From Prolixibacteraceae bacterium (GTDB lineage Bacteria > Bacteroidota > Bacteroidia > Bacteroidales > Prolixibacteraceae): a DNA stretch of 64,000 nucleotides. Numbering within the stretch: position 1 is the stretch's first letter; every line of letters begins with the position of its first letter. The DNA lies in NCBI GenBank assembly GCA_023229575.1, contig JALNYZ010000001.1, positions 509,810 to 573,809 of the forward strand, in the 5' to 3' direction. Under the pieces are notes generated by a model. It was given only the letters and a program-made list of their open reading frames with translations. It did no database searches and was not told the DNA's origin. Of this stretch, positions 42,082-50,375 are shown piece by piece. A program made the position numbers and the translations under genes.

Positions 42082-43239
42082 ATGGCATTAAAAATATTGG
42101 TGATCGACGACGAAAGAAGTATCCGCAATACCCTGAAAGACATTCTTGGGTTCGAAGGATACCAGGTCGAACTGGCCGAAAACGGAAAGGAAGGCATCGA
42201 CCTGGTTCAAGCTACCGACTTCGACATCATCCTGTGTGACATCAAGATGCCGGAGATGGACGGCCTTGAAGTGTTGGAACAGATCAGGAAGGTCAAACCT
42301 GAATCCACGGTAGTGATGATCAGTGGACACGGCACAATCGAAACAGCCGTTGAAGCCATTAAAAAGGGGGCCTTCGACTTTATCGAGAAACCACTGGACC
42401 TGAACCGTCTTCTGATTACCTTGCGCAATGCCAGCGACAAAACAGCCCTGGTGAAGGAGACACAAATCCTCAAACAAAAAGTCGGCAAAAAATTTGAGAT
42501 TATCGGCGAATCTGCCTCTATCCGCAAAGTTTTGGAGATGTGCGACAGGGTTGCCCCAACCGAAGCAAAGGTATTGATTACAGGTGCAAATGGCACCGGG
42601 AAAGAGCTGATCGCCCACCGATTGCTTGAATTGTCGCCCAGGGCAGAATTCCCGTTTGTGGAAGTAAACTGCGCAGCCATACCTTCCGAACTAATTGAAA
42701 GCGAACTATTTGGACACGAGAAAGGGGCATTTACATCCGCCATCAAACAGCGGAAAGGGAAATTCGAACAGGCTGATGGCGGAACGATCTTCCTGGATGA
42801 AATCGGCGATATGAGCCTCTCTGCACAGGCCAAAGTTCTCAGGGCCTTGCAGGAGAATATCATCACGCGGGTGGGCAGTGACAAACCTGTAGTGGTGAAC
42901 GTGCGCGTGCTGGCTGCTACCAATAAAGATTTGCAGGAGGAGATTAAAAATGGCAGCTTCAGGGAAGACCTTTACCACCGGCTCAGTGTTATTCTTATTC
43001 ATGTGCCCTCGCTGGATCAGCGCAAGGAGGATATCCCTCTGCTGGCCAACTATTTCATTGTCCAGCTCTGCGCTGAATATGGCCAGCCGGCAAAAGAGAT
43101 TACTCCAGAAGCGCTTGAAATGCTTGCTAATAAATCCTGGAGTGGAAATATCCGCGAATTCCGCAATGTGATCGAGAGACTGATTATTCTGGGAGGAAAG
43201 ACGATTACGGAGGAGGATATTGTTAGCTTCGTTGGATAA
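42082..43239 (+). CDS. NtrC-type sigma54 response regulator lacking a DNA-binding domain
   Basis: A 385-residue protein. The receiver domain (about 1-120) has the acidic pair VIDDERS, phospho-acceptor Asp53 in LCDIKMPEMDG and the lysine in FIEKPLD. The AAA+ domain (about 140-370) has Walker A ITGANGTGKE, the sigma54-contact loop GAFTSAI (usual GAFTGA) and Walker B GGTIFLDEIGDMS, with an arginine finger block ATNKDLQEEI. The protein ends at EEDIVSFVG with no Fis-type HTH. It probably activates RpoN from solution, as in FleQ- or FlgR-like cases. No histidine kinase is adjacent. Confidence 0.9.
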   Translation: MALKILVIDDERSIRNTLKDILGFEGYQVELAENGKEGIDLVQATDFDIILCDIKMPEMDGLEVLEQIRKVKPESTVVMISGHGTIETAVEAIKKGAFDFIEKPLDLNRLLITLRNASDKTALVKETQILKQKVGKKFEIIGESASIRKVLEMCDRVAPTEAKVLITGANGTGKELIAHRLLELSPRAEFPFVEVNCAAIPSELIESELFGHEKGAFTSAIKQRKGKFEQADGGTIFLDEIGDMSLSAQAKVLRALQENIITRVGSDKPVVVNVRVLAATNKDLQEEIKNGSFREDLYHRLSVILIHVPSLDQRKEDIPLLANYFIVQLCAEYGQPAKEITPEALEMLANKSWSGNIREFRNVIERLIILGGKTITEEDIVSFVG

Positions 43240-43345
43240 GTGACTAAAGTGACTAGAGTGACTAAAGTTAATAAAGTACTTGCGGTCATTTATTGTTTGT
43301 GTCCTTTGTGAAGCACTTTGTGACCTTTGTGGTTAAATTTTTCGC
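43240..43345. repeat. Mixed nonamer and CTTTGTG repeat segment
   Basis: GTGACTAAA/GTGACTAGA nonamers (43241-43282), then TTTATTGTTTGTG (like the core of the 22961 palindrome), then CTTTGTGACC words. It looks like a hybrid or decayed member of two repeat families between the regulator and the convergent lipid kinase. Confidence 0.5.
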
Positions 43346-43400
43346 CGCAAAGATCAGAAAGTGCTTCATTAAAGGTCTTAAAGCCATTTTTAATCTTAAG

Positions 43401-44330
43401 TCAGGGGACTACAATATTCAGCGACATCGGATCTATTGAAATTCTTATGGGTTCGTTGTTTTTGACAGGTTCGCCATCAACATGATAATTGAGGTTCTTC
43501 CCATTGATAACAAGGGTTTCCGTCTTGAAATAGGTACAAACAGGCGACTTGTGTATTGTTTTGCTAAACAACCTGATGCCTAATCCCAAGGCCCCAAAGA
43601 AACCAAAAGGCTTCAGTGCGCAAAAATCGAGGACTCCGTCCGTCACACTTGCCAACGGGGCAATGAAGGCATTGTTGCCATATTGCGAAGTGTTGGCCAA
43701 TGTCAGCACGAAGGCGGTATGGCTTTCAGTAACCCCATTCATCTCCACCATATAGGTCTCAGGTTTGTAGCTAAAAAACTCCCTCATGGTAGCTTTGAAA
43801 TAGGGAATAGGTCCCCTGCTGGTAGCTTTTGCGAAACACCTTGCTATGTGGTCATCGAAACCCAATCCGCAAACGTTCATAAATCGGCGGTCATTGGCTA
43901 AACCAGTGTCAATCTTAATGGTATGACCATTCAAAAGTTGTGAGATAGCGGTTGCCGGTTTCATCGAGATGCCGAGTTCGCGCCCCAGGGCATTCCCTGA
44001 ACCTGCCGGGATTAAGCCCATGGTTCCTGTGGTACCTGCTAACGCGGAAGCCACTTCATTCATTGTCCCATCGCCTCCCACGGCTACAAAAACATCAAAT
44101 TTCTCAAATTTCTTCAGAATGATCTTTTTGGCATCACCCGGACTGCGTGTGAAGAGAATTTTGAACTTCACACCCTTCTCGTTACAGGCATTGGCAATCA
44201 TTTGCAGGAAATCCCTTCTGCCCCCAACACCGGCTATCGGGTTAAGTATAAACAGATACCGCAGGATCTTTACCTCGCTTTTCTTGGGAATTGCCATCTT
44301 GTGTTTTTCTTGTTTACTTTTCAAACCCAT
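43401..44330 (-). CDS. Diacylglycerol kinase-family lipid kinase
   Basis: A 309-residue soluble lipid kinase of the DagK/YegS family, which phosphorylates diacylglycerol or a related lipid. The N-terminal catalytic domain has FILNPIAGVGGRRDF and VAVGGDGTMNEVASAL (GGDGT, nucleotide loop), then GLIPAGSGNALGRELG. The C-terminal beta-sandwich ends with YHVDGEP, which is a family motif. The first 12 residues are lysine-rich and the true start may be the inner Met. Convergent with the response regulator; starts 270 bp from the ncRNA promoter. Confidence 0.92.
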   Translation of the reverse strand: MGLKSKQEKHKMAIPKKSEVKILRYLFILNPIAGVGGRRDFLQMIANACNEKGVKFKILFTRSPGDAKKIILKKFEKFDVFVAVGGDGTMNEVASALAGTTGTMGLIPAGSGNALGRELGISMKPATAISQLLNGHTIKIDTGLANDRRFMNVCGLGFDDHIARCFAKATSRGPIPYFKATMREFFSYKPETYMVEMNGVTESHTAFVLTLANTSQYGNNAFIAPLASVTDGVLDFCALKPFGFFGALGLGIRLFSKTIHKSPVCTYFKTETLVINGKNLNYHVDGEPVKNNEPIRISIDPMSLNIVVP

Positions 44331-44576
44331 GCCACTAAAGGTCGTTTCAGGTTATAATCATCAACAAAGATAATTCACGAAGCCCAACTTAAAATTTTTT
44401 ACCTGAAAAAATAACTTTTTTTTAATTGTTCGCAAAAATAAATTAAAACATAATAAACTATTTAGTACATAATCAATAACCATATTCCTTATTATCTGAC
44501 AATTAGACCAGATAAGTTATCAACAATTGTTAATAACCACAGTTCAAATAAGGTTTGTAGAAAAGTGCAAAAAAAG
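44331..44576. other. AT-rich intergenic stretch
   Basis: No gene. It is very AT-rich (for example long A and T runs around 44390-44460) and contrasts with the purine- and GC-rich transcribed stretch that follows. It holds the 5' flank of the dagK-type gene on the minus strand and the upstream region of the promoter at 44577-44608. Confidence 0.6.
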
Positions 44577-44608
44577 TTGCAAAACGGGTATTTGATGTTG
44601 TATATTTG
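44577..44608 (+). promoter_or_regulatory. Strong promoter of the noncoding unit
   Basis: -33 TTGC (44577-44580), a 20-bp spacer and perfect -7 TATATTTG (44601-44608). The predicted start is near 44613. The sequence just downstream has no start codon with a plausible reading frame. Confidence 0.7.
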
Positions 44609-44612
44609 ATAC

Positions 44613-45240
44613 ATCAGGTCAGCCATAAAGGGTCACCCAAAAATGGTGGAAGCGGCCAAAAGTTCTTAATTGAGCTGGAGGACAAATCGAACGGATCGCA
44701 AGATCTGCACCACGGACGGGTCGGAGTTCAGGATCACAAGGAGCAATCCGATGTTATCCGGGCCACCAAAAAGTGCTGAGTGTTCTTATCCATGTTGAAG
44801 CTTTGGAAACGCAACCCAAGCGCAAGTTTCGGGCGTGCATCCAACGGCCGGCAGGAAAAAGGCACAACGTTCTTCAGGTAGTTGAAGCCAAAGGCGAAAC
44901 ACGGAGAGAGGCGCAAGTCTCACGAAGTTTTCGAAGGAAACCAAAGTCGCAGGACGGCGGAAGTACCCGGAAAGCCGCTACATCGCAAGATGGAAGAGCC
45001 GGAAGGGCCGGAAGCAACTCCCTCAAAGAAGAGATCCGCAAGGATTTCGAATGGAGAGCCGGAAATTACAGCTGTAACAGGTTGTAACGGAAGGTATGGG
45101 TCGGACAGCAGAAAACAAAGCGCAAGCACCGTCGAAGCAAGAAGGCCAACCGCAATAACCGTAGCCTGGCACCATGGCAAGTTCGCTTGTCAGGTAGGAT
45201 GGGGACAAATTCAAAAGATTTGTTCCCATTTGTGTTTTTA
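44613..45240 (+). ncRNA. Putative long structured noncoding RNA
   Basis: A purine-rich unit of about 620 nt bounded by a promoter and a terminator, with no convincing coding frame on either strand (the 60-120 codon open stretches are low-complexity R/K/S/G). It holds at least four hairpins closed by GCAA tetraloops: 44692-44707 (CGGATC-GCAA-GATCTG), 44908-44921 (GAGGC-GCAA-GTCTC), 44981-44992 (CATC-GCAA-GATG) and 45034-45045 (ATCC-GCAA-GGAT). A TTCG-loop hairpin lies at 45176-45191. I could not match it to RNase P, tmRNA, SRP or 6S RNA from their known signature words. Function unknown. Confidence 0.6.
45201..45240 (+). terminator. Terminator of the noncoding unit
   Basis: A 10-bp stem (45201-45210 GGGGACAAAT with 45218-45227 ATTTGTTCCC, one G-U pair), 7-nt loop, followed by a T-rich tail ending in GTTTTT. 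A second GC-rich hairpin without a T-run (GCCGCC/GGCGGC) follows at 45256-45273. Confidence 0.8.
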
Positions 45241-45381
45241 GCCTATTCCTGTACAGCCGCCTGGCCGGGCGGCTCCTTCCCGGATCAAATAAAGAATTTC
45301 CGTTGACTGTTTTATTGGCATCAGCTACTGACGACTACAATCATATGTGATTATACTATTGATATATATAAAATAATACAC

Positions 45382-45413
45382 TACATTTGCATAATATTAT
45401 AGATATATCTATA
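45382..45413 (+). promoter_or_regulatory. hipBA promoter and palindromic operator
   Basis: -7 TACATTTG (45382-45389) with ATTG at the -33 position (45358-45361). Just downstream, across the expected start site, is a perfect 16-bp palindrome TATAGATATATCTATA (45398-45413), a good operator for the XRE antitoxin. Confidence 0.7.
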
Positions 45414-45431
45414 TTTAACAAAATTCTAAGC

Positions 45432-45728
45432 ATGTATAATGAACTATACGAACAATCGGGCAGTGATATTATCCGAAAGTTAGGGAGAAATTACGGTAAC
45501 TATCGTAAAAGGATGGGATATACTCAAAAGGAAGTAGCCGAGAAATCAGGATTGAGTGTATTTACAATTAGTTCTTTTGAGAATGGATCTTCCACCGGGG
45601 TTACATTGGCTTCGTTTATCAAACTGCTGCGAGCGATCGATAGTCTCGACGAAATTGAGAAACTGTTGCCTGAACTGCCCGAAAGTCCTCGTGCATTATT
45701 TAAGAAACAGCGGAAAGAAAGGAAATAA
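45432..45728 (+). CDS. hipB: HipB-like XRE antitoxin
   Basis: A 98-residue antitoxin with an HTH domain (about 12-70; NYGNYRKRMGYTQKEVAEKS, FTISSFENGSSTGVTL) and a short C-terminal tail. It would repress the operon through the palindrome at 45398-45413 and neutralise HipA. ATG 45432 is preferred because the earlier in-frame TTG lies on the -7 box itself. The stop overlaps the hipA start (TAATG). Confidence 0.88.
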   Translation: MYNELYEQSGSDIIRKLGRNYGNYRKRMGYTQKEVAEKSGLSVFTISSFENGSSTGVTLASFIKLLRAIDSLDEIEKLLPELPESPRALFKKQRKERK

Positions 45729-46981
45729 TGGAAACGAATGTAGTAATGGTAAAGTTATGGGGGATGCCGGTTGGGTATCTTTCATGGGATAAAAAATCGG
45801 AGGTGGCTTTTTTTGAATATGAACCGAAGTTCCTGGAAAGAGGTTTGGATATTGCTCCTCTGACGATGTCCGTCAATTCCCCACGCAGCAGGAAGCATAT
45901 ACCCTGGTCTGGGGACAAAGATAAATTATACATGGGACTTCCACCGATGATTGCAGATTCGCTACCCGACAAATGGGGGCATTCACTTTACAGAGCTTGG
46001 CTCCGTGATAATCATATTTCTGTCAAAAATGTAAGTCCGGTGGATCATCTTTCCTTTATTGGAAGTCGTGCGATGGGGGCGCTTGAATATGAACCGGCTC
46101 AAAAATTAGGCGACGACTCCGTTTTTTCGGTAGAAGTGGAGCATCTGTATGAATTTGCTAAACAAGTATTGAATGATAGGGAAACTACAGTATTAAATGC
46201 TGAAAACTCTATTTTGTGGCAAGATTTAATCAAAATCAGTTCGTCTCCGGGAGGCAAACGACCAAAAGCAATTGTTGCAGTATATAGGGCTACCGGAGAG
46301 GTAATATCAGGACAGGGAAATATTCCTGAAGGTTTTGAACATTTTATTCTTAAATATGATGATAATTCATCGTATCCTTTTGCTAAGTTAGAATATGTTT
46401 ATTATCAGATGGCTTTGGATGCAGGTATTAGCATGATGCCGTCCGAAATGCGTTCATATGGAAATGTCGCCCATTTTCTTACACATCGGTTTGACCGTGT
46501 TGGTAATGACCGTATACATACACAAACATTTGCTGCTATGTCCCCGGGCGGTGATAGTTATGAGGATTTATTTGCAGTCATACGCAGGCTTAACTTGCCT
46601 TACCTGGACAGTCGCCAACAATATCTACGGATGGTGTTTAATGTACTTGCCCGTAATGTGGATGACCATTCGAAAAACTTCAGTTTCTGTATGACGCCCG
46701 ATGGCACATGGCATTTATCCCCAGCCTATGATTTGACTTATGGTGTTGATCTTTCTGCGCCTGCATTTTTAAACAGGCATTCAATTACCATCAACGGCAA
46801 AAATGAACATATAATGCGCAAAGATTTGGAAGCAGTAGCTCAGCAAAATGATATTCAGGATTATAAGTCACTAATTGATGCTGTTAGCAATGCCGTAAAT
46901 AAATTCAGGGAATATGCAACGGAATTGGAAATCGACCAACAGTTAATTGATCGTATTGAATCTGATTTTGTTAGAGTATGA
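45728..46981 (+). CDS. hipA: HipA-like serine/threonine kinase toxin
   Basis: A 417-residue HipA kinase. In E. coli HipA phosphorylates glutamyl-tRNA synthetase and induces persistence. The N-terminal couple_hipA domain (about 1-105) is fused here in one chain, then SSPGGKRPKAIVAV (the P-loop-like motif with autophosphorylation site), the catalytic NVDDHSKN (Asp312) and the metal-binding PAYDLTYG. All key residues are present, so it is probably active. Translationally coupled to hipB by the overlapping TAATG. The protein target is unknown. Confidence 0.92.
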   Translation: METNVVMVKLWGMPVGYLSWDKKSEVAFFEYEPKFLERGLDIAPLTMSVNSPRSRKHIPWSGDKDKLYMGLPPMIADSLPDKWGHSLYRAWLRDNHISVKNVSPVDHLSFIGSRAMGALEYEPAQKLGDDSVFSVEVEHLYEFAKQVLNDRETTVLNAENSILWQDLIKISSSPGGKRPKAIVAVYRATGEVISGQGNIPEGFEHFILKYDDNSSYPFAKLEYVYYQMALDAGISMMPSEMRSYGNVAHFLTHRFDRVGNDRIHTQTFAAMSPGGDSYEDLFAVIRRLNLPYLDSRQQYLRMVFNVLARNVDDHSKNFSFCMTPDGTWHLSPAYDLTYGVDLSAPAFLNRHSITINGKNEHIMRKDLEAVAQQNDIQDYKSLIDAVSNAVNKFREYATELEIDQQLIDRIESDFVRV

Positions 46982-47302
46982 TTTTAAATCCAACTAATTG
47001 TTTCCCATATGTGCATTTTAATATTGTACACTATTGTATTTTAGCAATATACACTATCAGTTCTATAATTATCAACTCTCACCAATTAGGCTCAGAATTT
47101 TTTCATTGGAGTTACAATTTAGAAAAATTGCCCTTTCACGCATTACAGGGATCAACCAGCGCCAGCGGTAGCGTTATGCCTCGGGGATGCACAAACCACG
47201 ACTGGCACAACGCTAAAGAATTGAAAATATTTGCGAATTTTGAGAACTACTTATTAATCCTTCAAGTATATTTGAAATTCGAAAAAAAATCAAAATCGAA
47301 AT
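46982..47302. other. Intergenic stretch with direct repeat R1
   Basis: No gene. It contains copy R1 of a three-copy direct repeat (47147-47225), which begins GGGATCAACCAGCGCCAGCG and holds the stem AGCGTT-A-TGCC / GGCA-C-AACGCT. The rest is AT-rich. Confidence 0.7.
47147..47225 (+). repeat. Direct repeat R1
   Basis: About 79 bp shared with R2 (51785-51917) and R3 (53629-53763): RGGATCAACC, CACCAACT/CGCCAGCG, GCGTTATGCC, CACAAACCACGACTGGCACA and AACGC(T/A)AAAGAATTGAA. All three copies point the same way. R1 lacks the last 55 bp shared by R2 and R3. Confidence 0.85.
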
Positions 47303-49957
47303 ATGGATATCAAATTATTGATCAAACAGCAAATTGAAAAGCTCCAAAATCTATTGGATAAAACGGAACTTGCCCTTGGCGAAATTATTTTCAATAACAA
47401 CGGTTGTCAGGTCTTGTCGCAGTCGGCTGTCAGGTTCGAACTGATCGTCGATACCCAAAGCGAAGAGGGACAAGTTGAATATGTGCTGCAAGTATTTGAT
47501 GAAGATATTATCCCAACCAAAAATAGTGACCGCTCGGGATGGGACCGCTATGCTTATGCCTGTTTGCTCCAGGTTGAGAATGAACTGCACCTCCTTGATC
47601 CAAAAGAACCTGTCGAACATAAAAAATATTCCCGTGAAGGGATGATCAAACGGGTCATGCTTGAACGCCGTCAAAAAGCCGAAAAAGCAAACTATAGGAT
47701 CAAATGGGCCTCAAATATTTATGGGGACCATATTCTCACCAACGAAAACGGGATAAAATACAAAGTTTTTCTGCGCGATTTTGAAAATGAAACCGGGTAC
47801 AGCGACAGCATGGATTCGCGGTTAAACAAACTCGGCACGACCAAACATATCATGTACGCTTTCAGAAAGTTGAAAGAAGACAAGGCCCTGTTTGACAGAT
47901 TGAGCAAAACCTGTCCCTTTATTGAAGTATTTTGTGACCCGCTCAACGAGTACAAAATTACATGGCACTACCCATCTAAAATGTCAGTTGATGAGCAACT
48001 TTTACTATCAAGGTATTTTAAACACTCATCATTTATTGAAGATTCCGAACTCAAAGGTTTTTTAGGTTTTATTGAAGAGTCGGTTGCATATCCGCGAATA
48101 CGGATCCGGCCGGAAGTGCAGGAGAAAATAGAGACGGCTTTCGAAGAAGGGATGCTTGAAAATTTAAAATCAGGTTATCAGTCTGATTATAGTCCTATCA
48201 AAGGAGAGCTATTCCCCTATCAAAAAGAGGGGATCGACTTCGCCCTTTTCCGCAAAACAGCCATCATCGCCGATGAGATGGGGTTGGGAAAAACCATCCA
48301 GGCCATTGGAACCGCCGTTCTGAAAAAAGGGATTTTCGATTTCAGAAAGACATTGGTTGTTTGCCCTGCTTCGCTCAAAGAGCAGTGGAAAAAAGAGATT
48401 GAGAAGTTCTCCTATGAAAAGGCATTGATTATCGAGGGATTTCCTTATGAACGGGAAAGACAATACTCGGATAATGACCATTTCTTTTTTATTGTCAATT
48501 ACGAAACGATTCTCCGCGACCAATTGGCGCTCAACAAAGCCGGATTCGATTTTCTGATCCTCGATGAAGCGCAACGGATTAAAAATTTCGAAACGAAAAC
48601 AGCCTCCTCCATCCGCAGGTTGCAATTTAAGCATGTACTTATCATTACCGGCACCCCGATTGAAAACCGTCTGATAGACATCTTCTCAATTGTGAGCGCG
48701 ATCAATCCCAGTTTCTTCGGCCCACTTTGGGAATTCTCCTACCAACACTGCCTCTTCGACCCCGAAAAGCACAACAAAATCAATGGGTATTATAACCTTC
48801 AAAAGCTGAACAAACAGTTAGAACCAATACTGATCCGTCGCGAAAAACGCAAAGTACTCGATCAGTTACCGAATGTTCAGCAAATAAATGTCCCGGTCAA
48901 CCTCTCTCCATTGCAGGCTGATTATCACGCTTCTTATGCCAAAGGGATAGCAGCTATCATCCGTAAAAAATTCCTGACCCCATACGACCTGCAAAAATTG
49001 CAGCTCCTTCTCGCCAGCATGCGGATGGTATGCGATTCGACTTATCTCATTGATGAAGAGACCAATGAATCTCCAAAGCTGGAAGAACTGAAGTACATAC
49101 TGCTCGAGAAACTGGATGTGGTCAACTCAGACTCGAAGATTATAATTTTCTCGGAGTGGGTAAAGGTACACAAGCTGATCGGCCATATTTTGCGCGAAAA
49201 CAACATCGGTTTTACAGAACTAAACGGCTCTGTTCCGGTAAAACTTCGCGGGGAGCTTATCAGGAAGTTCGAGACCAATCCGCATTGCAAGATATTTTTA
49301 TCGACCGAAGCGGGCGGTTCCGGCCTGAATCTTCAGGTTGCCAATACATTGATTAATTTCGAACTTCCGTGGAACCCTGCAAAAAAGAACCAGCGAATTG
49401 GTCGCATTGACCGGCTGGGGCAAAAAAGCAACAAACTGACTATTTTCAACTTTATCACTCGTAACTCTATTGAACAGCAGATCGCCTCGGGACTATTGGT
49501 CAAACAAAACCTGTTCGATGGAGTCCTTGACGGAGGGAGTAAAACCAATTCTGTCGATTTCTCAACAAAAGGACGATCACAGTTCATCCAGCAACTCGAA
49601 GAGTTTATTACTGAAACCGAAAATACGGAATTGGTAGAACCATCCTTAAGCTTTGCTGACGAAGTGATGGCAACTACTGAAAACCTGCCTGAACCTGATA
49701 CAATCGACCTCACTGAAGAGATTGAAGAAGTCCAACCAAGTGGTGAGCCGTCATTACTCCCGGAAAAGACAGAAGCGCTAAGAAATCAGGAAGAAAAAGC
49801 TCAGGAGATTGAACAGGTGATGAACAACGGGATGCAGTTCCTTGCCGGGCTATTCAAAATGTCGACCGGTAAAGATCTTGGTTTAGAAAATCAAACAATA
49901 GAAGTCAACAAAGAGACGGGAGAGGTGGTGATGAAATTCAAGCTTCCGGTATTTTAA
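47303..49957 (+). CDS. SNF2-family helicase-like ATPase
   Basis: An 884-residue protein. Residues 1-300 are an uncharacterised N-terminal region. The SNF2 ATPase core (about 305-720) has Walker A DEMGLGKTIQA (Asp324 begins the block), Walker B ILDEAQRIKN, motif III ITGTPIENRL, motif V AGGSGLNLQ and motif VI NQRIGRIDRLGQ. The acidic, Pro/Glu-rich tail (about 770-884) is probably flexible. It resembles stand-alone RapA/HepA-like translocases. No nuclease or methylase neighbour is present, so a restriction or DISARM-type system is not evident. It lies between repeats R1 and R2 with abiE. Confidence 0.85.
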   Translation: MDIKLLIKQQIEKLQNLLDKTELALGEIIFNNNGCQVLSQSAVRFELIVDTQSEEGQVEYVLQVFDEDIIPTKNSDRSGWDRYAYACLLQVENELHLLDPKEPVEHKKYSREGMIKRVMLERRQKAEKANYRIKWASNIYGDHILTNENGIKYKVFLRDFENETGYSDSMDSRLNKLGTTKHIMYAFRKLKEDKALFDRLSKTCPFIEVFCDPLNEYKITWHYPSKMSVDEQLLLSRYFKHSSFIEDSELKGFLGFIEESVAYPRIRIRPEVQEKIETAFEEGMLENLKSGYQSDYSPIKGELFPYQKEGIDFALFRKTAIIADEMGLGKTIQAIGTAVLKKGIFDFRKTLVVCPASLKEQWKKEIEKFSYEKALIIEGFPYERERQYSDNDHFFFIVNYETILRDQLALNKAGFDFLILDEAQRIKNFETKTASSIRRLQFKHVLIITGTPIENRLIDIFSIVSAINPSFFGPLWEFSYQHCLFDPEKHNKINGYYNLQKLNKQLEPILIRREKRKVLDQLPNVQQINVPVNLSPLQADYHASYAKGIAAIIRKKFLTPYDLQKLQLLLASMRMVCDSTYLIDEETNESPKLEELKYILLEKLDVVNSDSKIIIFSEWVKVHKLIGHILRENNIGFTELNGSVPVKLRGELIRKFETNPHCKIFLSTEAGGSGLNLQVANTLINFELPWNPAKKNQRIGRIDRLGQKSNKLTIFNFITRNSIEQQIASGLLVKQNLFDGVLDGGSKTNSVDFSTKGRSQFIQQLEEFITETENTELVEPSLSFADEVMATTENLPEPDTIDLTEEIEEVQPSGEPSLLPEKTEALRNQEEKAQEIEQVMNNGMQFLAGLFKMSTGKDLGLENQTIEVNKETGEVVMKFKLPVF

Positions 49958-50375
49958 GCAGCCAATTTTGATTATCGAATCGTGGCTACCTTCTCAATTA
50001 GGAATATCATTACGCTTCCATGATGTGCAATCTATGATTGGCCAAACGCAATAGAATCGATTGATATTACATTTCTATTATGCAGCATTTATACTGCATA
50101 ATAGAAATATAATATTATCTTTGTTTGCAGTTTCATGTGTATATAATTTGTTTTTTTATTGTCACATGGAATACCCAGATATTCATTTTCGATTGGCGTG
50201 AATATTCTCTCATGGGTATTTCATCAGTATATATTTTGTTTTTCAATGGTCTGATGGAATACCCACATATTCATTTTCGGTTGATGTGAGAACTGCTTCA
50301 TGAGTATTTCATTCCCATCAATTATTTGTGGAGAAACAAACTATCTAAAAGCTTCTGATTATTGGAAGACAGGTG
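49958..50375. other. Long abiE leader with duplicated hairpin units
   Basis: No gene. It contains the operator palindrome (50071-50108), a -7 box (50116-50123) and two tandem units of about 90 bp, 50132-50220 and 50221-50312. Each has ATGGAATACCCA followed by TTCATTTTCG and then the complementary TGRGTATTTCAT, so each can fold into its own hairpin. The arms pair at 12 bp with few mismatches. Confidence 0.75.
50071..50123 (+). promoter_or_regulatory. Operator palindrome and promoter upstream of abiEi
   Basis: A perfect 15-bp inverted repeat, ATTTCTATTATGCAG (50071-50085) and its complement (50094-50108), lies just upstream of a perfect -7 box TATCTTTG (50116-50123). AbiEi antitoxins repress by binding inverted repeats in their promoters, so this is its likely operator. 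The abiEi start is about 250 bp downstream. Confidence 0.65.

Noticed and set aside
44773..45241. Open frames of about 100 and 119 codons on the plus strand and 86 on the minus strand in the ncRNA region
   Set aside because: Overlapping in several frames, rich in Arg/Lys/Ser/Gly, without family resemblance or ribosome-binding context. The hairpins, promoter and terminator explain the sequence better as RNA.
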